Assembly (NCBI GenBank): GCA_025769875.1
Contig: JAGFNK010000021.1
Location: forward strand, 186,001-250,000
Direction: 5' to 3'
DNA from: Russula earlei
Taxonomy: Eukaryota; Basidiomycota; Agaricomycetes; Russulales; Russulaceae
DNA length: 64,000 nucleotides
The position numbers were made by a program, and so were the translations under genes. Below, in pieces: positions 41,860 through 53,094 of the stretch (the stretch's first letter is position 1; each line of letters starts with the position of its first letter). The notes under the pieces were generated by a model. That model saw nothing but the letters and a program-made list of their open reading frames with translations, had not been told where the DNA came from and did not search any database.

Positions 41860-43190
41860 TAATGCGGCAGGCGCTGAGATGAGGCTGGGAGTGAGACCGA
41901 GAAGGCGGAGACGGACGGAGTGGGGGCGACAACGGAAGCGGACGGAGCGGAGGCGATGATAGAGGGCGTGGCGGTAGCCGACCGGACAGAGACGGCGGCG
42001 TGCGGAACTGAGATGGCTGGGGCAGGCGAGGCGGCGATGATGGGTGCAGGGGCGACAGTGTGCGACGCAGAGACGATGACGGTGGGGGCGACGGAGATGG
42101 GTGGTGAAGCTGAGAGTACTGCGGCAGGCAATACTGAGACTTCGGAGTGGCGGCAGAGCGCGAGACGGAGCGGCAGAGGCGACGGAGGCGGCTGGCAGAA
42201 CTGAGACTGGGACCGATGGCGAGACGACCGAGGTGGGCGGTGCTGGAACGCTGACGGACGAGGCTGAGGCGACGGGGGCGGCAGGCGTGAGACAAAAGCG
42301 GTAGGGGGGACGGCTAGTAAGACTGTGGGGGCGGCGGCTGCGGCTGACTGAGCTGGGCCTGAGGCGGCGGGCGGCGCTAAGACGTCGGTGGGCGAGGCTG
42401 AGGCTATGGGTGCGTCAGAGCGTGAGATGGGAGCTGCACGGGCGACGGAGGCTGTGGGGTAACGAGGGCGCGGCGGCGGGTGGCTAGTGAGACTATGGTG
42501 GAGGCAGCGGCGTGTGGTGCTAAGACGTCGAAGGCTGAGGTTGAGGTTACGGGGGCGGTAGGGCGACGAGACAGTAGCGGTAGGGGCGACAGAGGCGGCT
42601 GGCAAAACGGGGGGGCACGGGGGCGGCGGCTGAGACTGAGACGGCTGGGGCTGAAGGCATGGCAGAGACGGACGAGACGAAGACAGGGGCGGCTGGCGAG
42701 ACTGATGAAACTGAGGCGGCGGCTAAGACTGAGACGACTGGGGCTGAGACGGCAATGGCGGACGAGACTATGGTGACGGCTACTGGGGCCGGGACGGCAG
42801 CGGACGAGGCGAAGACAGCGGTCGTGTGTGGAGCTGAAGCAATGGCTGCGGCAGGCGACACTGAGGGCGCGGGAGCTGGCAGGGCAGAGACGGGGATGGT
42901 GGCGATAGGCGATGCTGCGGCTGAGGCTACGGCGGCGGGGGCAGACGATGGTGGCGGCAATGGCGAGGGCGGGCGATGCTGGGACGGCGAGGGCAGGTGG
43001 GGCCGAAGCGATGACGGCTGGCCAGTTGAAGATGGCGGCGGTGAACGAAGTGACGGGAACGGCGGACGAGGTGGGAACGATGGTGTGCGTGGCTGAGGTA
43101 CTGGCGGAGGGTGGAGGCGCTGACGAAACTGGGCCGATGGCGGGAGAGGCTGATATGGCGGTGGGCGAGACGGCGACGGACTGGGGGGGT
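41860..43190. repeat. GC-rich degenerate short tandem repeats
   Basis: About 1.3 kb built from variants of short units such as gctgagac, ggcgacgg and gaggcgac. The minus strand is open in more than one frame, giving Ala/Pro/Ser/Val-rich text without domains. It replaces the shorter Pro-rich part (35370-35600) of the related left copy. It is likely an expanded minisatellite, not a structured protein gene. Confidence 0.6.
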
Positions 43191-43517
43191 AATGACCGCT
43201 CGGGGGAGGTGCCCCTGCCCGCAGCGGCTTGTGCTTGTTGAGGATAGTGTAATCAACGCAGCAGAGGCCGGGGGAGAAGGGTGAGGATTTGACGGGTCGT
43301 GCGCACATGTATGGCGTGGCGGAGGACGTACTTGGTGATCCCATTGGTCCCAAGCCTGCACGATGATCAGCTCGAGCGAGGCGAGCACCTCATTTGTCAT
43401 GGACAGGGTGTGAAGGATGTGCTGCTTGAGGAGCGGTGTGCACAAAAATGAGAGCAGCAACGTCGACGCGAACGTCTGTCCGCCATTATGGCCCGGCGGG
43501 ACACGATCAACAAGGCG
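43180..43517 (-). repeat. Inverted, degraded copy of 34838-35170
   Basis: The minus strand repeats the hypothetical gene at 34823, including LLKQHILHTLSMTNE and AWDQWD, at roughly 85 percent identity by eye. Homology ends at about 43517 on one side and in the low-complexity tract on the other. Confidence 0.7.
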
Positions 43518-43830
43518 GTCGCTTACAAATAGGTGATGATTAACATGTTATCCCCGAACAGACAGGATATCAGTACAATCGTATTTCCGGTATAAATGCC
43601 TGTAGATCTCCGTGATCCTAAGAATAGCAATATGCAAACCAAAAAGGCCCAATCTAATCACAAAAAGCTCGGGAAAGATGAATTATCAAAGCTAAGTACT
43701 TACCAGAGCGTCCCCGGCCAGCTTCAGAACCAAATGAAACCAATAAAGCCTCGTTAGTTCGCGCTCCTTGCCGCCGACGCCGACCGCAGTCACCGACCGC
43801 AACAACACAAACTGCGATACCCGAGTCATG

Positions 43831-44766
43831 TCATGATTCCTGCCCGAGAAGGAGCTTCAGTCTCTCGACTCCGTTCTCCGGATCGAGCCAGGTGAAGCCC
43901 TTGAACCACGTGTTCTTCAGCAAAAAGTCGACCCGCTTCACCCCTTCCGCCTGCTGCTGGCTCTGTGTCCACTCGTTCCCGGACGACTTGAAGCGGCGGG
44001 TGTACGCGCGCGCGACATCGGTCTCCTGCGACACGCTGAGCCGCCCCCACTCCTCGTGCGAGATCTTGTGGTGCAGCGTCGCGTGCACGGCGCGCAGAAC
44101 ATCCTCGAGCGTCAAGTAGGGCAGCGCGGCGCGCCGGCGCCGGTGCGGCGTCAGCGGTCGTGCCGATCACCTGCAGGTCCGCGGGCCACTGCGGGGGTCG
44201 CGTCGCACACTACACGCAAGCGCGTCATCTGCGGGTGGGTCGCCGGCTGCTCGAGGTCGTATCCGCTCAGACTCGTGACGCCGTGAGGGCCGGGCCCGGA
44301 ACGCTTCTTGAACACCAGCTCCGCCTCGCCAAAGTTGATGTAGAGGTGCTGAGCGACGATCTCCCCGTTGATAAGGTTGTGCAGCTGTGGGTGCGGCAGT
44401 TCCATCGACGTCAATCCCCAGCCGGGGGAGAGTAAGTGTAGTAGGGCGCCGGAACCGAGGGCCACGGTGTAGGGGCAGGTCCCGCTGCTGTCTGGACTGG
44501 GACGTAGGCGACATCGAACGAATGTCTCCGGGAGCGGGTATATCCGGGATGGAGCAGCGTCGATTGATAGACCGGCGTTGCTATCGGGGGAGCTGTTTGG
44601 ACGACGGGAAGGAGGGTCGGCAGTACGGGAGGGGATATGTGTGGACTGCCCTGCCAGGATCTGACGACCGATGCGAATAGCCAGAGTCGGCTGCCGTAGG
44701 GGGGAACTGGAAGTACGGGTGCTGCTGCTGGGGGTAGAAGTACGGCCAGACGAATGGAGCTCCCAT
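43831..44766 (-). pseudogene. DUF6699-domain protein gene with apparent frame breaks
   Basis: Function unknown; a common basidiomycete domain. The start at 44766 gives MGAPFVWPYFYPQQQHPYFQ. Recognisable pieces in order: a Pro-rich part (APPIATPVYQST), LTSMELPHPQLHNLINGEIV, QPATHPQMTRLRVVCDATP, QWPADLQVIGTTADA, LPYLTLEDVLRAVHATLHHK, then SQQQAEGVKRVDFLLKNTWF and the stop at 43831-43833. These lie in different frames. One change falls at a run of five C near the RVVCDATP codons and another in a GC-rich stretch before LPYLTLED. A GT-AG intron (gtgatcgg...ctcgag) could explain the last break, but it would remove conserved residues. Either single-base assembly errors or a decaying gene would fit. 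Confidence 0.65.
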
Positions 44767-44844
44767 TGTTTTCGTGAGTAAGCTGTTAGGTGATGGTGGT
44801 CGTTAGGAGGTTTGGGGAGGGAGGTCAGAGCGGGCTGAAGAGCC

Positions 44845-44854
44845 CTTTTATATA
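44845..44854 (-). promoter_or_regulatory. TATA box of the DUF6699 gene
   Basis: TATATAAAAG on the minus strand, 78 bp upstream of the ATG at 44766. Confidence 0.6.
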
Positions 44855-45377
44855 CTGTCCCCTGGACTCTGTGAAGGAGTCAGCGTCAACTCTCCTTCTC
44901 GATGCAGTGCAAGGTTCCGAATCGCGAGCACGTTTTATGGTCCGTCGACGACAAAGCGGTGTTATCAAGAACCGCAGCGGTAGCGCTGAGTCGGGCTCTG
45001 CCATAATTGGTGCGACGGAGGATGTTGGCATGGCAGTGCCGATCTCAACCTCCGGATTGTCTCTAAATTCCAGTAAAAGATACGTTTCTCTGTCCTCGAG
45101 AGATCCTGTGCAAATCGGGGCGAGTTGATGGTATCCCCCACTACGAATTATAGTAAATCACGCAGACGTAGCGGGAAACGCTCACCTCCCACTTCGGAAA
45201 AATTTCTACGGCAGAGCGCGAGCGCTCTAGTGACCACCTGCCAACTCACGATGGATACGACCCTTTTGTCATTCAATTTCTTTCCCGAATGTTACTAGGA
45301 GTGTGTGGCCACACATTGCCGGTCGTTCGTCTGCCGGAGGTGCCTGTAGTGGCGACATCATTCGTAAATTTATCTCG
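44855..45377. other. Intergenic DUF6699 promoter / DML1 3' flank
   Basis: A plus-strand frame (44790-45128) is open but matches nothing known and overlaps the promoter above. No other feature seen. Confidence 0.4.
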
Positions 45378-47618
45378 TCATCCCTCATCCAGCCCTTCCT
45401 CGCCGTCCTCATTGGATGCGAGCTCCGACCCTTCGCCGAAGTTATCTCGTAGCGTCCACAAGTCATCCCGCAATTGTTGAGCCTCATCCTTGTCGATACC
45501 GAGCGTCGCCCAATCGATCTTCCGCCGTACGCACGCGCCAACAAAGTCTGCATATTGTGAGAACAGACGAGGCAATAGCCATCCCGATGCCAGCGTCGAC
45601 AGCATCGGCACCGATCGCGGACGGGTCAGGATGCCCTGGGATGTATGACGTAGCTCGACACGCAAGTCCTTTGCCCTGAAAAATGAGGGAAATGAAGATG
45701 GCAGTGGATACTCAATTGGCGCGTGTAAGCTGTGGGGGAACCAGGCAGTGCCGGTTGGTATCAGATCCTGCAGTGCTCGTCGCGAAGACCGCGCTTCTCG
45801 TACCTGAGTACCGGGGCAGCGCTTAACTCAGAATACTGGCGTCTGACGAGCTCCGGCCAGCCTCTCGTGACGTCCCGTCTGCAAGGCAAGGCGCTCCTTG
45901 GCTTACAGGGTGGAGATCAGCATTTGAGCTATGCCACGGCTGGATCAACATCGGAGAACACAGCTACCCACCCTGCCTTCGCGTTCAGGTTGATTCATAG
46001 TGAAACAGTGTACCCGAGTGCTCAGCACATCGACAGAGGACGCCGGAAGGCCCCACTGAGCTCCGCGAATGGAGTATTACCATATACATTCAATTGCTGG
46101 CAAAACCCATACAAGGACTCGCGGACTTTCAGTCTGGTATAGCCACGGTCATTTTAAACTCGGATCTCGGCACGAAGGCAGATCCTACCGGAGGGGCAGT
46201 GTCACGTTCTCGAAGTGGGCTGACAGAACTCCAGACGCTTCGTAAATGCTCTGGAGCTGATCAATCCAACATTAGCAATCATCAGACCAGAGAATTGAAA
46301 ACAGAAATAGACGCCCGTAAAAGCAAAGCCCTTGGTGGATGTTCAGGTACTTGGCCCGAACGTCTACTCAAACGCGTCACATTCACGGCAGCTTGGGGTG
46401 ACTCACGTCTGTCGTAAGCTCAGCCGTCCATGATCCAGGTCGCCAGTTACTTGGCGATTGCAAGGGAACGGTCATGGTGGAGAGCTCATTGAGACCGCGT
46501 AAGCATAGGGCATCATTCAGCGCCTTTCTGATTCCTCGCATCTACGCGTTCGTGAGGCGGCATCTCGCTGATGGTCGGTTAACCGCGCACATCATCAATC
46601 TCTAGGTTTCCAGGAACGACATCTGACATAACCGCAAACATCAGAGTCGGCTGTTTGGGAAACTCGTCGCGGAACGCCATGAGGAGTGAGTTGACGAAGG
46701 ATCCGAAGGAGGCATTGTCGGTACAGAGTTGAAGGCCCTATCGGGAATCTTTACGCCAATGGTTATCCACTACACTGGGAGCAGACGGACCTGGAAGGTG
46801 TCGCATTCCTCTACAAACAGACGGAACGAGTCATCCATGAGAGCATTTTCCTGCCATGAGAAATCAAGTACTTCAACCATGTGTGCCACCGGCGACCTTG
46901 ACGTAGCTCACCGAGTCGTATCGTAAAAAGGTCTCTCTGCCGCCCTGCCAATCTCCGTCCGCAGTTTCCCATTCTGCTAAATCAGGAAGCCTGTGCATGG
47001 ACCGGGGAAGGTAGTGTACACGATTGTAGTCAGACCAGTACCGGATGTCAGAAGCCCGGAGAGGAGGAAGCAGGGAGCTCGTTTTGGGATCCTGAGGCCC
47101 CACGAAATCGTTCTCGTCCGCTTCCTGGTCCAATTGGGTCTGATATGCGATATCCGGTATTTGATCCTGGCGTATCTCGTCTACGGTCCCATCCCTTGTT
47201 TCGGCGCCAATCAGCCATGTTAGGCAACTGGTGCTCGACTCACCAGAGGGATGAGGGATGGCCAGTATTATCCTTCACTGCGTAGAGTCCCTTGGCATCG
47301 GACAGGGAACCAAAGTTCGCTAACGAGAGTGATGGGCCATGCGACGGAAAAAGTAAAACGAATGTACCCTTTCGGTCAAACTGGAGGACTCGGGGGCAAT
47401 ACGTTGGCTCTCCCTACTGTATTGTCTGAACCGGAGGCAGGAAAGGCACAAATAAGAAGACAAACCCTCGGGGAGACGCCCTCCCTAAAAGAGACGTCGT
47501 GGTCGACGAGAACATCCTCGTCCGGGTTGTATGTAAAGTAGCTCTGTTGGGCATTCCAAAAGTGCGTCCCAACGTGATTGGATCCGTTGCCCGCTTGTAC
47601 GTATATTATCTCTTTCAT
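45378..47618 (-). CDS. DML1: Misato/DML1 family, mitochondrial inheritance protein
   Basis: Tubulin-related protein needed for mitochondrial distribution and inheritance. The start at 47618 gives MKEIIYVQAGNGSNHVGTHF, the misato segment II signature, then WNAQQSYFTY and VDHDVSFREG. Later exons give FDRKG, NFGSLSD, ASDIRYWSDYNRVHYLPRSM, DSFRLFVEECDTFQ (before an intron), and, after another, ASFGSFVNSLLMAFRDEFPK, all in family order. The C-terminus reads SQGILTRPRSVPMLSTLASG ... LRDDLWTLRDNFGEGSEL, stop at 45378-45380. About ten introns interrupt it; not all junctions were fixed. TRAPPC11 lies upstream on the same strand, 361 bp away. Confidence 0.9.
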
Positions 47619-47979
47619 TGACATATCAATCTCAGCCAGCCAGTTTGACAAGAACGTCGAGGAGGAAGACTCAAAGTATGGCAAGAAGGGTGCGGTCAAG
47701 TCCAAGTCCAAGCTTCGTTCAGAGTCAGGAACCGGTCCGGACCGTCTAGATAACGAACATGGCGTGGGGCTATCGATCCCTTGGAGAGTTATCAAACGCA
47801 GTTAGTGGGCGCCAATGATTACTGTTCTTCATCACGACGTATAGTCTCTAATGGACAGAATAATGTGGTGGTGGACATGTCTACCTAACAGGCAAAGTGG
47901 AACTAGCCATCATGGTAAGACCAATATGGGCGAAATACCCCCCGAATCGAGACTGGCGGCGCTATCATCTGCAGTCTCG
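47619..47979. other. Intergenic TRAPPC11 3' / DML1 5'
   Basis: 361 bp with no other gene; must hold the DML1 promoter. Confidence 0.5.
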
Positions 47980-50900
47980 TCAGCATTGACAATTTTCAAC
48001 TCTCTCATCTCTGCGAAGGTCGAAGACCCGCACGGAGACACCCTCCTCTTCCGTCGCCGGGGGTTGTTCAGCGCCGGGAGGCGATGTCAACCTAGCCTTC
48101 CGCTTGTCCGTAACACGGATCCTCGGCACCCGTACGAATCCGCACTCGATAGGGATCAGGGTCCAGACCAACCTCGCTTCTGCGCCAGGAAGCAGCGTGG
48201 GTACGCGTGCGCTGCGCTGGCCGGCCACGAGGAATGAGTCCGCTGCGTCCGGTTCGAGCTGCACGTTGAGGTTCGCTGACCGCGAGGAATCGTGGTTGCG
48301 TAGTGTCAAGCGTGCGTGGACTGGCGCATGCAGCTTCGCAGATGAGGGGAGCTCGAGCAGAGCGATGATACCTGTGCGTGGCGGTTGCAAGTTTGGGAGC
48401 GGGAATCGACTTGTGCTGAGCGGCCCATGGTCGCCGTTTGGCAGAATTCTGAGCGAGCAGGATATCGGTTATTACCATATGAAGTTGCGCGAGCAACCAC
48501 ATCGCACACCTTCGCCATAAAAGCTCATATTCCCCAGGACTCGAGATTGCGTCGGCTTCGCCAGGCTCGTCTTCCAGCGAAAGACTGACGCGACACATCG
48601 CGGCAAATTCATCCCCTGGTAGCCACTCTGGGAACCATCAGCAAAACAATTAGTATAAAAGAAATCTAAGATACCTGAGGTAACATCATCTTCATCCTCG
48701 TCCAGAGAGCACTCGAGCACCCTGGCATGTGGCCCATTCTGAGAGCTGAAGTTAATTCGGTCCACTGCAGAGGATGTAGCAATGCAGATTGACCTTCCTA
48801 ACCAACCTCACAGTCTCCACGCTTACACCCCACGGCCCCATGCAGACCATCCGCGCCCTGACAAGAGCCTCCCCACCCTCCCCATCGTCCCAATAATCAT
48901 TCTCGTATGTACGCAGGTCGGTCAAGCCAGACAGCGGGCCACGCGAGTGAAAGTACCCCACGGCGTATTCGATCTTCATCGATGATACCGTCGGTACGAG
49001 GAGCGTGCGTAGTACTTCGCTCGTGTCCTGAGCGACGTGTGAACTCGACTGGATGGAGATATCCAACACACGATCTCCCACGCCACCGGTGTTCTTCAGG
49101 TAAAGCGTTTTAAGCGTAGTCCTGCCGGGCGTGATTGTGCCAAGGGCGACGCCCTTGATGAAGCTCTGCGAATGTTCATCATCGATGCAGATGGTGTTCA
49201 CTTCTCATGCGTAAGATTGCGGTGACATAAGACTTAATCGTCGTAATAGGACATACCTGCCTCGTCAATCTCGGTTGGCTGCAAAAGAACGTCGAGCAAA
49301 ACATCAAGTGGACGATCGTCTTCATTATTGACACCAATCACAATGGGATACTCCTCATCGAGGTACGCAGGAGACTGGTGTTCCACAGACACTTGTAGCC
49401 TATGTGGGCGGTAACGCACACTACGGCCATGTTAACATCGTGACCGAGGAGTTAAATGATAATGGCGTACATCAAATCGGCTGTGCCACCGCGTTGCGGA
49501 GAGACGAACTTGATCGGGTCGGTGGAAATGAGCCACCTCGATGTTGGGATAAGCCCATCCCGTACAGAAAACGGGTCGATGGGTATGTTGACAACCCAGC
49601 TACCTTCACGAAGGACGAGCACAATACGCGCTATCTAAGCAACATCAGAAGCGAGGAGTCGATGGGCGATCCGAACATACGGTCAATGTTAGCGGTACGT
49701 CAGACGAGACAGTGCCAGCAAACAGAATCGTCCCGCCCTTCTCCCATCTTAAGTAACCCTCACTCTCCGAGGCGACTTCGAGTGGCAGGTCACCAAGATC
49801 CACCCGTTGGATCCTTGCAGTGGATGAGGCATCGGGTTTATGGTGCACGAGAACAGGCTCTTCTTTGTGAGAAAAGTAGATTGCAAGTGACGAGAAGGGA
49901 ATTGCGGATATAAGAACGTCACTCGGCGCAGATATGGACAACTGAAATGCCACGCGCTGATCAACGTGAGCTTCGCTTGACCAGAAGACGACGCTGGTGT
50001 CAACTAATGCATAGCTCGGTCAGCCCAATGTCAGACCTGAAGAGGCGTGCTCACATATTGGCTCCGAGTCAGATAGATCAACGGGAAGGGGCTCTTCAAC
50101 GGATGAAGGCACGGTGCTCTGCGCTACACTGAAAGGCGGTACGTGATAGCTCGGGGTAATCCCTTACCTTAAGCACTGAGAGTAAGTCCTCCTGTAGAAC
50201 CGTACCATCGTCCTCATCTTCATATGCACCTGAACCGTAGGTTATTTGTTGGCAATGGTAGTCCAAACAGGCAGATAGTACCGTGTGCCAGCATTTCCGC
50301 CAATATTTTCACACTCAATTCAACATCACCCAGTTGCTGCGCACACTTGTACCAAGTTGTAAGCAGGGGGCGTAGCATTGCACCCCATCGTTCCTGTCTG
50401 TATGTCTTGGCAATTCGCTCGAAGAAGCGTACTGCCATGTCGAACTTCCCAGCCATATAGTATGTCTCTGCAATCCGACCCACAATGCGCAGGGTCAGTC
50501 GGCCATGACCGTGTCCATTGGACAGCGGCGAGTGCTTTTTGAAAAGCTCGTACGCTTTGGTGTACAACTGCGTTCAGCTCAGTACTCAGGATTAGACGAT
50601 ACGCACCGGAGACGGCGCACCTCTACAACAATCCCGAGGTGATCGACCTTCTTTTCGTTAGCGAACCCGGGAAATGTTGATCCACTGGCTTCTATTGTCT
50701 CCAACAAAGCAAGGAATTGTTCACGTCGACGCTCTGTTGCCCGTGCGGCTGCATAATAATAGAAGCCTGGGTGTTGGAGAGCGTTTGCAGGATTCAAGCC
50801 TAGTACGCGCAAAGCATCCAACTCAGCAAGCCCGGGGGGCGCAGGAGAGGGTCCGGGCAGGACGGGTTTATGAATAGGAAGGACCAAAGTTACGTTTGTG

Positions 50901-52461
50901 CCATGCTCGAGAAGCTCTGCAAAAGCGCGGTGTCTGATAGGTTTTAGTAACCAGAGAGAGGGAAAATAGAATCGAAGACTCACTGCCTTGCGATCCAGCT
51001 CCAAAACTCATACGACTCTTCGCCTATGCCCCAACCGCGCGAAAAGTCGCTGAATCTTCTTGTATGAATAGTGTGTTGAGAAAGTGCAAGTGCATGTTCG
51101 TTGTTGTACAGGTATAGTTTACAGACCTGCGGATTTGGCGTCGGAAAGTTGAATATGAGAAGAAAAAAAAAAGAGAAATGGTGGTGACGACCAAACCTTG
51201 AGGCTGATGCAATCTACTAAGACCTTGGCTTCTGCCCAACGCTTTGTCCGTGGTGGGAGAATAACAGTCGAGCCAAACATAGTGAGCAGACTTGAATAAG
51301 CATCCTGATAATGCCTTGCCTGTCGTCACTACTTGACCAACCCCGAGGGGGACACAGTGACCCACTTTAAAGCAACTTCGAACTCTCCGCGAAATTCTGC
51401 AAAACATGCCATCTTGTACTCATAGCGCACGGTCCAGCCCTCTGGACGTAGAGGGCGAGCGAGACCGGCAGCTCCGAGAGGCAGAGGCGGAACGTATGAT
51501 GAAGCAGCTTGAGCGTGGCGGTTGCGCTTGCGCCTGACACGCTTAGAATGCGAAGTGTAATACTCGACCGCAGGTTCGTATAGGGCCTGGTGAAGGCTGG
51601 AATAACTTGAGCGCTCGAATTGGGAGGGGAGTAACAGTTAACGGAACCTCTTGATAAAATCGCTAAGCTCGCCGGGGCTCACGGGGCTGAGCACGAAGAG
51701 GGCAGCGCGGTAGTCGAGTCCGCTCTGTCTCCGAACGAACGTGAGCCTAGTGTCCAATGTGGGGTCGTCTTCCGAGACACTTTTAGTTGTCAGCCAGAGG
51801 CACGGCGAAGGGAGACGCACCGAGCAACTTGCGACTGGCTAAGAGTACAACGGTAAGCTTTATACCTCGCTCATTCGTCGATTTTTTGCGGAGCGCGATC
51901 TCGGCGGACATCTCAGCGTCTCTCCTGCGCTCCTCCGCATCGCGATCTGGATGTGGCGGGTCGAGTGGGGAGCGTGGCATGTGATGGGGAGGCGACTCAT
52001 ATAGACGAATGAAGAGTACGAACACTGATGGGACGAGGGCGGTATGTTTGCGGACCCAGATGGGCGCGACAAGACCGTCGGGGTGTAATGGTGAGGAAGG
52101 GGTTAACGGGGAAAGGGAGGAATGGGCAGGCCCATGTGGATCAGGAGAAATTGGGACTTTACGCGGCGGAAAGCGGACGTCCTACGGATGCTTGTATGCG
52201 GGGCGTGGCCCAGAGAGGAGCTGGACGCACCTTTTCGACAAGAACGGTCTGGAATATTCTCGACTTTTCGGGCTGCCATATTGCTGTGGTCCTTTGGGAG
52301 AGAAGCGCGTCGCGTAGGCGAACGGTAAGCACGGCGAAAGGATCTTGGGCAGGACGCGCCTCTGAGGAGGGCACTGGTTCGGGAGGGGGGGGTGGATCAA
52401 GACCTGCGACAAACATTACTGGTGCCAGCTGAACTAAGAATTCTGGGGGGTACGAATTCAT
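47980..52461 (-). CDS. TRAPP complex subunit TRAPPC11 (foie gras / gryzun)
   Basis: Large subunit of a TRAPP tethering complex acting in ER-Golgi traffic. The start at 52461 gives MNSYPPEFLVQLAPVMFVAG. Then VRLRDALLSQRTTAIWQPEK, SPLTPSSPLHPDGLVAPIWV, NERGIKLTVVLLASRK and DDPTLDTRLTFVRRQSGLDY follow. The foie-gras part includes LRPEGWTVRYEYKMACF, ALQHPGFYYYAAARATERRR, KVDHLGIVVE and AVRFFERIAKTYRQERWGAM. The C-terminal gryzun-type beta-rich part covers SAPSDVLISAIPFSSLAIYF, GTITPGRTTLKTLYLKNTGG and LTLRNHDSSRSANL, ending VFDLRRDERVENCQC with the stop at 47980. At least a dozen short introns interrupt it. No break was recognised. Confidence 0.9.
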
Positions 52462-52827
52462 TGTGCTGAACGTCGGCGAGCGCAGTGCAGTCCGTCGGTG
52501 GACGACGTTAAGGTGATTCTCCTTATTGGGTAACTGAATGCCACGCTCCCACCGCCTTGCTTTGGCGGCTATGCTATGCTACTTTGAAACGTGAACGTAA
52601 TGTTACGGCAAGTAGACCCAGTGGAACAACCACAGCTTGCCGTTTCAAGTGGACGCCGTCCTTTCGCACGTTCTTAGAGCACACCACAAGAGCCACCACC
52701 ACCTCTGCAGAGGTGATCACAAGGGCCGAACCCCAGGTAGTCCACGTCCCCTGACACCACCTACGCAACATTCTCCACCAATCTAACTAATTGCGGCACT
52801 TCTTCACTTTATCCCTTTACGTCAGCC
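52462..52827. other. Divergent promoter region, TRAPPC11 / metallothionein
   Basis: No coding exon recognised; contains the TRAPPC11 promoter on one side. Confidence 0.45.
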
Positions 52828-52849
52828 TGCGCCCAGTGGTGCATAAAAG
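52828..52849 (+). promoter_or_regulatory. MRE-like and TATA-like elements of metallothionein
   Basis: TGCGCCC at 52828-52834 fits the metal-response core TGCRCNC. CATAAAAG at 52842-52849 lies 76 bp before the start codon. Fungi use several different metal-response factors, so the MRE match is only suggestive. Confidence 0.4.
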
Positions 52850-52924
52850 GGCCGCTTTCAGAGGGGATCGAACTCTCAGGTCAGAAAAACCCCGTTTCTA
52901 CCATCCATATCATCGAATCGAACA

Positions 52925-53094
52925 ATGGCTTGCTCCTGCGCTTCAGATTGCTCGTAAGCTCTTCGTCTCGTGCACCGTCGACACATTGAACATTGACATC
53001 ATTGCGTACTCTCGCCAGCTCTTGCAGTGCTACCAGCGCCGACTGCAAGTGTGCCGCTGGTACTTGTAAATGCACCAGCTGTGTCAAACACTAG
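52925..53094 (+). CDS. Metallothionein-like protein, 31 aa
   Basis: Tiny cysteine-rich metal chelator. Exons 52925-52953 and 53028-53094 (intron gtaagc...ttgcag) total 96 nt. The product begins MACSCASDCSA and ends CKCAAGTCKCTSCVKH. Of 31 residues, 8 are Cys, arranged as CxC, C, CxC, CxC and C, with no aromatic residues except a C-terminal His. This matches the short fungal copper/cadmium metallothioneins in size and CxC density. The intron within a Ser codon is also typical. The gene would bind metals in the cytosol and is probably metal-induced. It is too short for usual ORF cut-offs and easy to miss. Confidence 0.8.

Noticed and set aside
42547..43353. 268-codon Pro/Ala/Ser-rich minus-strand frame
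   Set aside because: Overlaps other open frames in the same degenerate repeat; openness follows from composition, so it is not listed as a gene.
44790..45128. 112-codon plus-strand frame
   Set aside because: Lies over the TATA box and leader of the DUF6699 gene and resembles no known protein.
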